DNA from: Brachyspira hampsonii
GTDB taxonomy: Bacteria > Spirochaetota > Brachyspiria > Brachyspirales > Brachyspiraceae
NCBI RefSeq assembly: GCF_001746205.1
Contig: NZ_MDCO01000010.1
Span: 180,468-244,467, forward strand
Length of the DNA: 64,000 bases
Reading direction: 5' to 3'
A model generated the notes under the pieces. The model saw nothing but the letters and a program-made list of their open reading frames with translations. It was not told the origin of the DNA and did no database searches. Positions 45,531 through 54,552 of this stretch are shown here, in pieces. The position numbers were made by a program, and so were the translations under genes. Within the stretch, counting starts at the first letter, position 1, and each line of letters starts with the position of its first letter.

Positions 45531-46091
45531 ATGAAAAATGATAAATTAACCAAAGAAGAAATTAAAATAAGTAAATTTGTTAGTTTGGTATTAAGGCATA
45601 AACCTGAAAATATAGGACTCACATTATCAAAAGATGGTTGGGCTAATGCTTATCAATTAATAGAAAAAATAAAAGCTACAGGAAGAAATATAAAAGAAAT
45701 ACTTGAAAGAGTAGTATTATACAATGATAAAAAAAGATTCAGTTTTAATGAAGATCATACTTTAATAAGGGCAAATCAGGGACATAGTATAAATGTAGAT
45801 TTAGAATTTGAAGAAAGAGAACCGCCAGAAATATTGTTTCATGGGACTTCTGTTGATAATATAGACAGTATAAAACTTGAAGGTATAAAGAAAATGGGCA
45901 GACTTTATGTGCATTTATCTATTATTGAAGAAACTGCTAAAAAAGTAGGTGAGCGTCATGGAAAGCCTGCGATAATAAAAATTGATTCTAATCAAATGTA
46001 TGAAAATGGTATTAAATTTTATTTGTCTGAAAATAAAGTGTGGTTATGCGATTATGTTGATCCTAAATATATTGTTGATATAATTAAATAA
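45531..46091 (+). CDS. kptA: RNA 2'-phosphotransferase, Tpt1/KptA family
   Basis: Transfers a 2'-phosphate from RNA to NAD+, giving ADP-ribose 1'',2''-cyclic phosphate. 186 residues. The four residues of the Tpt1 active site are visible: R22-H23 in LVLRHKPE, R80 in RANQGHS, and R124 in GRLYVHLS; LFHGTS is also conserved. In yeast the enzyme finishes tRNA splicing, but bacteria have no matching intron pathway and its natural RNA is unknown. It sits alone between a G-quadruplex motif and repeats, with its own copy of the oppA promoter sequence, which suggests arrival by insertion. Confidence 0.93.
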   Translation: MKNDKLTKEEIKISKFVSLVLRHKPENIGLTLSKDGWANAYQLIEKIKATGRNIKEILERVVLYNDKKRFSFNEDHTLIRANQGHSINVDLEFEEREPPEILFHGTSVDNIDSIKLEGIKKMGRLYVHLSIIEETAKKVGERHGKPAIIKIDSNQMYENGIKFYLSENKVWLCDYVDPKYIVDIIK

Positions 46092-46118
46092 TAATTTTTA
46101 AATACTAGAAAACTAAAT

Positions 46119-46180
46119 ATAAAAATTGTGAGCGTATAGTAAATCCATTTACTATACATTTTTTAGCTAACAATTTTTAT
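46119..46180 (-). repeat. Two-tier hairpin, single inverted copy
   Basis: Outer stem ATAAAAATTGT/ACAATTTTTAT (46119-46129, 46170-46180) and an inner 11-bp perfect stem GTATAGTAAAT/ATTTACTATAC with a 2-base loop (46134-46157). Read on the minus strand, its side loops are 12 bases and 4 bases (GCTC), matching the layout of the array at 43764-44080. It follows kptA by 27 bases and may end its transcript. Confidence 0.75.
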
Positions 46181-46216
46181 TAGTAGTAATAATTAAATAA
46201 TAAATTTTATATACAT

Positions 46217-46345
46217 ACCCCGCCCATTATATTTTATAGCCTCGTTTGTATAATACAATTTTTATTATTTTTTTAATCTTAATTAGAAATTATAGCTCCC
46301 ACCCAAGTTTTTATTAAGCTGGGAAAATTTTTTACGCACGATTTA
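46217..46345 (-). repeat. Degenerate single arm of the fold-back element
   Basis: On the minus strand the blocks CTTGGGTGGG...TTTCTAATTAAGATT and ATGGGCGGGGTATGTATATAAA occur in the order seen in one arm of the 263-bp elements. The other arm is missing. The rest of 46092-46508 holds the hairpin above and the oppA promoter; no gene. Confidence 0.5.
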
Positions 46346-46419
46346 TTTTTATTAGTTTATGTACTAAATAAGAAAAATAATATATTTATATTTTTTAATT
46401 TATTTACCGTGCGGATTTA

Positions 46420-46463
46420 TATTAACATAATATAGTTGACATAATTATATATTTGGTTATCAT
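46420..46463 (+). promoter_or_regulatory. oppA promoter region, 28-bp repeat copy 2
   Basis: Bases 46420-46447 repeat 45468-45495 exactly. TTGACA (46436-46441) and TATCAT (46458-46463) are 16 bases apart, 46 bases before oppA. Confidence 0.65.
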
Positions 46464-46508
46464 ATTAAAATTGATAAATATAATAATTAAAATAAAAGAG
46501 AATAAATT

Positions 46509-48113
46509 ATGAAGAGATATGTTTTTATAATAGTTCTATTGATAAATATATTTTTATTATCATGTTCTAGTAGTAAATTATCTAGTGATGGTATAGTTGT
46601 ATCAGTTGGAGGAATGCCTAGCAGTTTGGACCCAGCATTTGCTAAGGGTATAAATACAGCTGTTTACATAACACATACTTTTGAAACATTAACTCAAAGA
46701 GATGAAGACGGTACAATAATTCCTGCACTCGCTGAAAGCTGGGAGGCTATGAGTAACAATACGGTTTATATATTTCATTTAAGAAAAAATGCTAAATGGT
46801 CAGACGGAAAAGATTTAACGGCTAATGATTTTGTATATAGTTTAAGAAGATTGATAGACCCAAAAGTAGCTTCTCCTTTTTCTTTGGGCTTTGATATAAT
46901 AAAGAATGCTCAGAGTATAATGAAAGGAGAAAAGAGTTTAGAAGAACTTGGAGTTTATGCTTTAGATGATTATACATTAAAAATTGAGCTTGATATACCG
47001 CTTCCTTATTTTGAGGAGGCTATGGCTAGCGATATTGCCTCACCTGTGAGAAGTGATATTATAGAAACTTACGGAGAGGATTGGGCTTTAACTAAAGATC
47101 ATTACATTGGAAACGGACCTTATATAATGACAGAATATGATGAGGCTGTAAAAATAGTAATGGAGAAAAATCCTTATTATTGGGATAAAGATAATGTAAA
47201 GGCTGAAAAAATAACTTTTGAGTTTTTAGAAGATGTGAACACTGCAGTTGCGGCAATTTACGGAGACAGTATAATGTTTTATCCTGAAGCACCTGAGAAT
47301 GAGAGGGCTTCTTTAATAGAGCAGGGTATAGGAAGAGAAGCAGATATAACATCTATTGCATACTATATGGTAAACTTGAAAAGAAAGCCGTTTACTAATC
47401 CTTTGGTTAGAAAGGCATTAGCACTTGGAATAGACAGAAATTATATAGTAAATAATGTTTTAGGCGGAGGGAGAGTTGCTGCTGATGGATTTGTTCCTAT
47501 CAATGTAAAAATAGGTACTAATGATTTCAGAGAGCATGCTCCAGAATATATTTCTCTAAAAGAAAGCGATTATCAGAAAAATATTGAAGAGGCTAAAAAA
47601 CTTCTTACAGATGCAGGATATAGTGATATAAAAAAATTCCCTATTATAGAATTAATCACAACTACTAATCCTTCATCTTTATTTGTTGCAGAAGCTATTC
47701 AAAACATGTATAAAAATAATTTAGGTATAGATTTAAAATTAAGATATGAAGAGCCTACATCATATTTGCAGTCAATAAAAGATGGAAGTTTCCAGATGAT
47801 TAAGGCAGGAACTAGTGTTGCTTATAATCAGGCAGCTGGTTATTTAAGACTTTTTCAGCTTGACGGACTTGGTAATGACGGCGGATATACGAATGCAGTT
47901 TATGATTATTTAGTTGATATTGCTATGACAAATGCTAATGAAGATATAAGAATAAAAGCTGCTTATGATGCAGAGCGTATACTTATAGAAGAGGATATGG
48001 CTATAATACCTATATATTATGATAAGGCTACTATTATGCAGAGCAAAAAACTTCATGGTGTAAAATATGATATTTTTTCTATATATGATTTTAGGAATGC
48101 TTATATAGAGTAA
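46509..48113 (+). CDS. oppA: Oligopeptide ABC transporter substrate-binding lipoprotein
   Basis: 534 residues of the OppA/DppA class (SBP family 5). The lipoprotein signal MKRYVFIIVLLINIFLLSC ends at C19, the lipidated residue. The mature part has LAESWEAMSNNTVYIFHLRKNAKWSDGKDLTANDFVYSLRR and VRKALALGIDRNYIVNNVLGGG, both family landmarks. It captures peptides outside the inner membrane for an ABC importer; no permease genes are next to it. Brachyspira often has several such genes; this one shares its promoter sequence with kptA. Confidence 0.93.
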   Translation: MKRYVFIIVLLINIFLLSCSSSKLSSDGIVVSVGGMPSSLDPAFAKGINTAVYITHTFETLTQRDEDGTIIPALAESWEAMSNNTVYIFHLRKNAKWSDGKDLTANDFVYSLRRLIDPKVASPFSLGFDIIKNAQSIMKGEKSLEELGVYALDDYTLKIELDIPLPYFEEAMASDIASPVRSDIIETYGEDWALTKDHYIGNGPYIMTEYDEAVKIVMEKNPYYWDKDNVKAEKITFEFLEDVNTAVAAIYGDSIMFYPEAPENERASLIEQGIGREADITSIAYYMVNLKRKPFTNPLVRKALALGIDRNYIVNNVLGGGRVAADGFVPINVKIGTNDFREHAPEYISLKESDYQKNIEEAKKLLTDAGYSDIKKFPIIELITTTNPSSLFVAEAIQNMYKNNLGIDLKLRYEEPTSYLQSIKDGSFQMIKAGTSVAYNQAAGYLRLFQLDGLGNDGGYTNAVYDYLVDIAMTNANEDIRIKAAYDAERILIEEDMAIIPIYYDKATIMQSKKLHGVKYDIFSIYDFRNAYIE

Positions 48114-48138
48114 TTAAAATAAAATAGGATTTTAATTT

Positions 48139-48321
48139 ATGAAAAAATTTTTTGTAGGTTTATTTATTGGAATTGCATTGACTATTTTTAGTTATAATAT
48201 TATGCCGAAACTTTATTCAGAGTTCAGCGGCAAGGATTCAAGTTCTTTAAATAGTATAGCGTATGAATTAAGGAATATAAGAAATATTTTAAATGATATA
48301 AAAATGGAATTAAGAAAATAG
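48139..48321 (+). CDS. Small single-span membrane protein
   Basis: 60 residues: one N-terminal membrane span (MKKFFVGLFIGIALTIFSYN) and a charged helical tail (LNSIAYELRNIRNILNDIKMELRK). TAGGATTTT gives a fair ribosome-binding site 10 bases before the ATG. It begins 25 bases after oppA on the same strand and is probably co-transcribed. It might be a small accessory protein of the transporter. No family recognised. Confidence 0.55.
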   Translation: MKKFFVGLFIGIALTIFSYNIMPKLYSEFSGKDSSSLNSIAYELRNIRNILNDIKMELRK

Positions 48322-48782
48322 ATATTTATATTTTTGTCTTAAATTAAAACTTTAATTTTTTCTATGTAATATTTTATGTCATAACTACATTATAAAATCA
48401 ATTAATTAAAAAAGATTTATACTATAGTTAGTTTATTGTTTTTTTGGACATTAAAAAAGCCGACATCATTTTTATGGCATCGGCTGTATTTTTTATTTTG
48501 TGCTTTCTATTTTTTCTAGTAATATTTTTTTAGCATATTGTCCTATACTTAAATTATTTTCCTTTTCTATTTTCTATATTTGTAAGTATAAATCTTTATT
48601 CACTTTATAATTGTTATATATATTACAGTTAATATAAAATTAATTTTTTGTGTTTTTTTTTGATGATAAAAAGAGATATTTTCTTATATTTATAAGAAAG
48701 AATAAATTCACAAAAATTATTTACTAAAAATTTATTTTATTGTATAATACTTGCAACAAATTTTAATAAGGAGTAATTATTC
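48322..48782. other. Intergenic gap before pckG
   Basis: Contains a hairpin with flanking A and T runs (AGCCGA 48458-48463, TCGGCT 48480-48485), a decayed small reading frame on the minus strand, and a likely pckG promoter (TATAAT at 48743-48748 with TTTACT 17 bases before it). Otherwise plain AT-rich sequence. Confidence 0.45.
48493..48605 (-). pseudogene. Remnant of a small ribbon-helix-helix-type protein
   Basis: The minus strand reads VNKDLYLQI, a stop, then KIEKENNLSIGQYAKKILLEKIESTK and a stop at 48493. This is the strand-helix-helix pattern of small antitoxin-like proteins, comparable to the end of the gene at 176-382 (AAELNLSASQYIAMIHKEYM). One in-frame stop and no clear start make it a likely relic. 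Confidence 0.4.
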
Positions 48783-50576
48783 ATGAAGGTTGAAGATTTA
48801 AAACATGAGAAGCTAAAAGCTTGGATTAAAGAAACAGCAGATATGTGTCAGCCAAAAGATATATATGTATGTGATGGAAGTAAAGAAGAATATGATAATT
48901 GTATGAATGGCTTAGTAGAATTAGGTTTAGCAAAACCTTTAACTAAAAGACCTCACAGTCACTCTTTCAGAAGCGATCCTTCTGATGTAGCACGCGTTGA
49001 AGATAGAACTTTTATCAGTTATCCAGATAAAGAAGATGCAGGTCCTACTAATCACTGGATGGCTCCAGATGAATTAAAAGGCACTATGAAAGAATTATAC
49101 AAAGGCTGCATGAAAAACAGAACTATGTATGTAATTCCTTTCTCTATGGGTCCTGTAGGTTCTCCTATTGCTAAAATAGGTGTAGAAATTACTGACAGCC
49201 CTTATGTTGTTTGTAACATGCATATAATGACTAGAGTAGGTACTAAAGTATTAGAAGTATTGGGCTCTGACGGAGAGTTTATACCTTGCTTACACTCTGT
49301 AGGTGCTCCTCTTGCTGACGGTCAAAAAGATACTAAATGGCCTTGTGCTCCAATAGAGAAAAAATATATTTCTCACTTCCCAGATGAAAACTTAATCTGG
49401 TCTTATGGTTCTGGTTACGGCGGAAACGCTTTGCTTGGTAAAAAATGTTTCGCTCTTCGTATTGCTTCTGCTATGGCTAGAAGAGAAGGCTGGATGGCAG
49501 AACACATGCTTATCTTGCGTTTAACTAATCCAGAAGGCAAAAGATTCCATATCGCTGCTGCATTCCCAAGTGCTTGCGGTAAAACTAACCTTGCAATGTT
49601 GCAGCCTACAATCCCAGGTTGGAAATGTGAAACTGTAGGTGATGATATTGCTTGGATGAAAATTAATCCGGAAGACGGCAGACTTTACGCTATCAATCCA
49701 GAAGCTGGTTTCTTCGGAGTAGCTCCTGGTACTTCTTATGATTCTAACCCTATGGCTATGGAATCTATCAAAGAAAATACAATATTTACTAACTGTGTAG
49801 AAACAGATGACGGCGATGTATGGTGGGAAGGTATGGGACCTGCTCCTAAACATGGTATAGATTGGAAAGGTAATGATTGGACTCCAGAAAGCGGAGAAAA
49901 AGGTGCTCACCCTAATGCTAGATTTACTGCTCCTGCTAGACAATGTCCTGTTATTTGTAAAGATTGGGAAGATCCTAAAGGTGTACCTATAGATATATTT
50001 ATCTTCGGCGGAAGAAGAGCTTCTGTTATGCCTTTAGTACATGAATCTTATAACTGGGATCATGGTGTATTTATGGGTGCTAGTCAGGCTAGTGAAACTA
50101 CTGCAGCTAATATTGGTTCAGTTGGTGCTTTAAGATTCGATCCGTTTGCTATGCTTCCATTTGCTGGATATAACATGGGTGATTATATGAATCACTGGCT
50201 TGAAATGGGAGATAAATTAGGTAATAAAGCTCCTAAAATCTTCTATGTAAACTGGTTTAGAAAAGATGCTGACGGAAAATGGTTATGGCCTGGATTTGGT
50301 GATAACTCAAGAGTATTAAAATGGATGTGTGAAAGAGTTGAAGGCAAAATTGATGCTATTGACACTCCTATTGGTAAAATGCCTAAAGAAGGCGATTTAG
50401 ATCTTAAAGGTTTAGATGTACCTGAAGCTGATTTCAAAGAACTTATGAGAGTAGATGTTGAAGCTTGGAAAGATCAGGCTAATCAAATAGAAGCTCATTT
50501 CAATAAATTCGGAAATAGACTTCCAGCTAGACTTAAAAAACAATTAGAAGAATTAAGAGCTAGATTAAGCAAATAA
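48783..50576 (+). CDS. pckG: Phosphoenolpyruvate carboxykinase (GTP)
   Basis: Interconverts oxaloacetate and PEP with GTP/GDP. 597 residues, the usual size of the GTP form. Motifs in order: [38 protein letters not shown] (PEP and metal site), and the kinase block [12 protein letters not shown] with the mobile-loop cysteine, followed by GDDIAWM. Then come FGGRR and the guanine-site region near NWFRKD. In anaerobes it often runs towards oxaloacetate, feeding fumarate or succinate formation. The ribosome-binding site AAGGAG is strong, and a terminator follows. Confidence 0.96.
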   Translation: MKVEDLKHEKLKAWIKETADMCQPKDIYVCDGSKEEYDNCMNGLVELGLAKPLTKRPHSHSFRSDPSDVARVEDRTFISYPDKEDAGPTNHWMAPDELKGTMKELYKGCMKNRTMYVIPFSMGPVGSPIAKIGVEITDSPYVVCNMHIMTRVGTKVLEVLGSDGEFIPCLHSVGAPLADGQKDTKWPCAPIEKKYISHFPDENLIWSYGSGYGGNALLGKKCFALRIASAMARREGWMAEHMLILRLTNPEGKRFHIAAAFPSACGKTNLAMLQPTIPGWKCETVGDDIAWMKINPEDGRLYAINPEAGFFGVAPGTSYDSNPMAMESIKENTIFTNCVETDDGDVWWEGMGPAPKHGIDWKGNDWTPESGEKGAHPNARFTAPARQCPVICKDWEDPKGVPIDIFIFGGRRASVMPLVHESYNWDHGVFMGASQASETTAANIGSVGALRFDPFAMLPFAGYNMGDYMNHWLEMGDKLGNKAPKIFYVNWFRKDADGKWLWPGFGDNSRVLKWMCERVEGKIDAIDTPIGKMPKEGDLDLKGLDVPEADFKELMRVDVEAWKDQANQIEAHFNKFGNRLPARLKKQLEELRARLSK

Positions 50577-50602
50577 TTGATAAAGTAAAATTCCTTTAAT
50601 TT

Positions 50603-50640
50603 GCCAATAGTTTAATTAATTTTAAGCTATTGGCTTTTTT
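50603..50640 (+). terminator. pckG terminator
   Basis: GCCAATAG (50603-50610) pairs with CTATTGGC (50627-50634), then TTTTTT. Confidence 0.85.
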
Positions 50641-50693
50641 ATTAATTAACAAATTATCAATAATCATTAAGTATCATAGTTATATTATTAAAG

Positions 50694-50751
50694 AAAGTAT
50701 GTACAAAAGTCTTTATATTAGATTCAGGCTTTTATACATACTTTATTTTTT
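50694..50751. terminator. Second hairpin between pckG and dsdA
   Basis: A 16-bp stem with one mismatch (50694-50709, 50729-50744) followed on the plus strand by a T-run. The dsdA stop side lies 13 bases away, so it may end dsdA transcripts too. Confidence 0.65.
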
Positions 50752-50763
50752 TATTATATTCTT

Positions 50764-52080
50764 TTATTTAAGATATGTTTTTAGGAAATTATCCATATCC
50801 TCTTTAGGAACCATACTTCCTCCTGTAGACCAGCAAATATGATAGGCATTTTCTATATTTTTACCTATTTTTTCATCTATATACTTTTTGCTTTCCTCAC
50901 ATTTAAGTAATTCTACAGGTCCTTGAAAAGATGCACAAGCAGAAGGCTCAATTTGAATATTTTCAGATTCATTTAAACATCTCAAATAATCATATAATCT
51001 GTAGTCAGCTATAGTAAACTCTCCGCTTAATATAGGCTCCATGATTCTGCTTACTAGTCCTGATGCTCTTGCTACAGCAAGTCCGTCCGCATGAGTAATA
51101 CCATTTATACCTATATCTTTTACGCTTATGTTTTCATGCATAGAAGTTTCTAAACCTAATAACATACAAGGTGCTAAAGTAGGCTCTATAAAGAATATAT
51201 AAACATTATCTTTGTATATTCTTTTTAATCCGTAAGCAACACCTCCCGGAGCTCCTCCTACTCCGCAAGGTATATATACTATTAAAGGATTTTTTTCATT
51301 TATATCCATACCTTTTTCTTCAAGCTGTTTTTTTAATCTTCTAGCTGCCACTGTATAACCTAAAAATAAATCTATAGATTTTTCATCATCTATAAAATAA
51401 CTTTTCGGATCAGCATCAGAATTTTTTCTTCCTTCTTCTACGGCTTTACCGTAATCATCAGCATATTCAATTACAGTTACACCTTTAGATCTTAGCATAT
51501 CTTTTTTCCATTGTTTTGCATCAGCAGACATATGCACTATTACTTCAAAACCTAAAGCAGCACTTGTTATTCCTATACTAAGTCCTAAATTTCCTGTAGA
51601 TCCGACTTGAATTTTATATTGCGAAAAAAATTTTTTAAACTTCTCATCTGCTAATATAGAATAATCATCATTAATATTTAGCATTCCTGCATCTATTGCC
51701 AAATCTTCAGCATGTTTTAATACCTCATAAACACCGCCTCTAGCTTTAATAGAACCTGCAACAGGAAGATGACTGTCTAGTTTTAGATATAGTTTTCCGG
51801 GTATTTTTGTATTATATTTTTCTTCTAATTTGCTTTGCATTTTAAATATAGGCTCTAAAGGGGATTCTATTATTCCATTAGATTTTACAGTTTCAGGAAA
51901 AGCCTTCATTATGAAAGGAGCAAATCTTTTTAAACGTTCTTCTGCCTCATCCAATTGCTTATCGGATATTGGTAAATTCTTTTCATACTCAGAAAAACTA
52001 ATTTCTTTTTTATTAATCCATGCAATTTCTTCTAATTTTGATAATTTACTTACTATAATATTATTTGTAAAGTCTTTCAT
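50764..52080 (-). CDS. dsdA: D-serine ammonia-lyase (D-serine dehydratase)
   Basis: A PLP enzyme of 438 residues converting D-serine to pyruvate and ammonia. K112 in VAGSIKARGG binds PLP. Also present are the phosphate-binding VGSTGNLGLSIG block and the family segments HVHMSADAKQWK-like (EVIVHMSADAKQWKKDMLR) and IPCGVGGAPGGVAYGLK. It lies 4 bases after a GntP-family permease gene and was probably co-transcribed, giving a D-serine uptake and breakdown unit like dsdXA. The upstream XRE-cupin gene is the likely regulator. Confidence 0.93.
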   Translation of the reverse strand: MKDFTNNIIVSKLSKLEEIAWINKKEISFSEYEKNLPISDKQLDEAEERLKRFAPFIMKAFPETVKSNGIIESPLEPIFKMQSKLEEKYNTKIPGKLYLKLDSHLPVAGSIKARGGVYEVLKHAEDLAIDAGMLNINDDYSILADEKFKKFFSQYKIQVGSTGNLGLSIGITSAALGFEVIVHMSADAKQWKKDMLRSKGVTVIEYADDYGKAVEEGRKNSDADPKSYFIDDEKSIDLFLGYTVAARRLKKQLEEKGMDINEKNPLIVYIPCGVGGAPGGVAYGLKRIYKDNVYIFFIEPTLAPCMLLGLETSMHENISVKDIGINGITHADGLAVARASGLVSRIMEPILSGEFTIADYRLYDYLRCLNESENIQIEPSACASFQGPVELLKCEESKKYIDEKIGKNIENAYHICWSTGGSMVPKEDMDNFLKTYLK

Positions 52081-52083
52081 GTT

Positions 52084-53028
52084 TTAACCTCTTAAAAATA
52101 TTAGTTTTAATATAAATACACATATTAATGCTGTTAATGCTTGCAGTATACTTATTATAGGAAATACTTTATATGCCACTTCCGGTTTCATTTCTGATGT
52201 AGAAGTAACAACCCAGAAGAAATCATCATTTCCATGAAATACCATAAATCCTCCAGCAGCACATGCAAGCATAGCTATTACTAATCCCATAGGGGAATTG
52301 AATCCTAATACATCTACCAAAGGAAGAAGCATAGAAGCAGCTGTTATCATTCCAACTGTACCGGAACCTATTGCTGTTCTAAATATAGCACCTATTATAA
52401 AAGGAACTATTATGCCCACAGATATACCAGAAAACATACTTGTAACTATATCCTGAAGATTAGATAATTTCAATACTGTAGCAAAAGCTCCTCCTGCTCC
52501 TACTATTAAAACTATTTGTCCTGCTGTTTTTAAAGCCTCTCCGAATATACCGTCAAATGTCCATACTTCTTTATCATTTTTATTTACAGATCTGTAAGTA
52601 AAAAATGATATTATTAATCCTATGAATAATGCAATTATAGTTTGTCCTAGTATATCCAAAGTATTATATAATACTCCTTTTCCTAAAGGTGCTGATTCTA
52701 AAACGGCAACTGTTCTAAGAAGCATTAAAATTATAGGTACTATTATAGGGGAAAAACTCATAATAGGTGAAGGAAGTTTCTTTTTATCTGTATTTTCTGA
52801 TATACTATTATCTATATTATTTGGTAAATAATAATATTTTTTACCGAAATATCTTCCTGCTAATACTCCTATTATAGTTACAGGTATAGATACTAACATA
52901 CCAAGCAATATAACTAAACCTAAATTAGCTTTTAATATACCGGCAACAGCCAATGGCCCCGGTGTAGGCGGTACAAGCATATGAGTTGCATGAAGTCCCA
53001 TAGCCAAAGCTACTGCCATTGTAGTCAT
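52084..53028 (-). pseudogene. GntP-family permease, C-terminal part after a frameshift
   Basis: 314 residues from an internal ATG, holding the later spans of a gluconate/D-serine-type permease (LHATHMLVPPTPGPLAVAGIL is the family block). The preceding frame, read back in this register, gives KKNQKDTGGSMTTMAVALAMG, exactly the conserved link to the N-terminal part. So one base is missing near 53050-53060 relative to a full-length gene of about 453 residues. The ATGA overlap of the two parts could allow coupled translation of a split protein, but a simple frameshift is more likely. It precedes dsdA. Confidence 0.8.
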
Positions 53029-53444
53029 ACTGCCTCCTGTATCCTTCTGATTCTTTTTGCTAATGGAGATAGTAATACAAAAGCTGAATCACAAAATACA
53101 GGTATTGATACAAAATATCCTGTTACTGCCAAACCTATATCAGCATTCTTCTTTCCTGTTATCTTTAATATAGTTTCTGCCATTGTTTCAGCAGCACCGC
53201 TTTTTTCTAATAAAGCTCCCATAACGGTCCCTATTGCAATTACTATTCCTATACCGGATATAGTTCCTCCTAAACCGCTTGAATAGGCATCAATTATTGA
53301 TAACATAGAATGACCTGATATTATGCCGAAAAAAAATGCACTTATTGACAAAGCAAAAAATGGATGCAGTTTCACAAATATAGTCAGTGTTATCAAAACT
53401 AAAATTGATAATGCTATAGCAAATATAACAAACATTGAACCCAT
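53025..53444 (-). pseudogene. GntP-family permease, N-terminal part before a frameshift
   Basis: 139 residues with the first membrane spans of a GntP-family permease: TLTIFVKLHPFFALSISAFFFG, GIGIVIAIGTVMGALLEKSGAAE and VFCDSAFVLLSPLAK. After LAK the frame runs into RIRRIQEAV and stops, whereas the other frame continues with the family sequence. Adding one A to the AAAAA run after LA restores a single frame. Strong ribosome-binding site AGGAGGT. Probable substrate D-serine or gluconate, from context with dsdA. Confidence 0.8.
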
Positions 53445-53759
53445 AAAGTACCTCCTAGTATTTATATAGTTTTTAATGCTAAGAAAATCACATTAATAGT
53501 AAAAAATATAATATTATCCTATAAATAAAGTGAGTAATTATAATAATTAAATACTATTATTGTTGTTGCTTAGCACTATAATTTTAGGATAGTAAATTTT
53601 TTCTAGAAAGTCAATAAAAAATTTAATAAAATTTAATTATTTTTTTAAAATTTAATATTATTTAATAAATATTTATATAATATTTTATTAGTATTGAAAA
53701 ACAATAGAAAAAATATATAATAATGCAAATATTATTATAATTTTATAAAAGAAATAGAT
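53445..53759. other. Divergent intergenic region, permease / XRE-cupin
   Basis: 315 bases between divergent genes. The XRE-side promoter is at 53694-53721. A 7-bp inverted pair (TGCTAAG near 53477 and CTTAGCA near 53569) could be a spaced regulatory site but is too short to be sure. Nothing else recognised. Confidence 0.4.
53694..53721 (+). promoter_or_regulatory. Promoter of the XRE-cupin regulator
   Basis: TTGAAA (53694-53699) and TATAAT (53716-53721), spacer 16 bases, 39 bases before the ATG. Confidence 0.65.
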
Positions 53760-54317
53760 ATGTGTAAAGAAATAGATATTGGTATAAAAATAAAAGATAT
53801 AAGAACAAAAAAAGGAATTTTATTAAAAGATTTAGCAAAAAAATGCGGAATATCATCATCTATGTTAAGTCAGATAGAAAAGGGAAATGCAAACCCTTCT
53901 TTAAATACTATAAAATCAATAGCTAAAGAGTTAGGAGTGCCTATATTCCAATTTTTTATAGAAGATGATGAAAAGCAAAGCAAGATAAATATTTTAAAAG
54001 AAAAAGACAGAAAAGTAATGGCTACTAGAGAAGTTACTTATGAATTACTATCACCTGAAGGCAGCAGCAATATAGAATTCATAAGAATGATATTAAATGA
54101 AAAGGGATTAGAATCTTCTATTGAACCTATGCCGCATAAAGGAGAGGAGGTAGCATTTTTATTAAGCGGAAAAGCAGAAATTACAATATATGATCAATCG
54201 GCTATTATGTATCCAGGCGATTCTATATATATACCAGCATTAGCACCTCACAAATGGAAAAACTTGTATGATGAAGAGAGTGTTATAATTTTTGCCGTAA
54301 CACCTCCAGAATTTTAA
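53760..54317 (+). CDS. XRE-family regulator with C-terminal cupin domain
   Basis: 185 residues. The helix-turn-helix is at residues 8-62 (IKDIRTKKGILLKDLAKKCGISSSMLSQIEKGNANPSLNTIKSIAKELG). The cupin barrel follows at about 105-180 (PMPHKGEEVAFLLSGKAEITI...YPGDSIYIPALAPHKWKN), where a small ligand would bind. This PuuR/HipB-cupin type generally controls an adjacent catabolic operon. Here that is the divergent permease-dsdA pair, so D-serine or its product may be the ligand (inference). The ribosome-binding site is weak. Confidence 0.88.
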   Translation: MCKEIDIGIKIKDIRTKKGILLKDLAKKCGISSSMLSQIEKGNANPSLNTIKSIAKELGVPIFQFFIEDDEKQSKINILKEKDRKVMATREVTYELLSPEGSSNIEFIRMILNEKGLESSIEPMPHKGEEVAFLLSGKAEITIYDQSAIMYPGDSIYIPALAPHKWKNLYDEESVIIFAVTPPEF

Positions 54318-54552
54318 TATTATAGTATTTATTGCATTATTGTTAAGCATTATGCATTTTATATGAGTATTATTTATTCATTTACTATATTGATTATATT
54401 AATAAGTTTATATATTTTATATTAATATAATAATTAAATAATACTACATCGCCTATACTCTAAATCAGTATTTTATAGTAATTGTATTAGTTGATTTTTT
54501 ATTTATTTGGATAGATAATCTATAAAAAATAAATAGCAATAAAAAAACAATT

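Noticed and set aside
49521-49943. 140-residue minus-strand frame in pckG
   Set aside because: Antisense shadow of a highly conserved gene, without a start signal.
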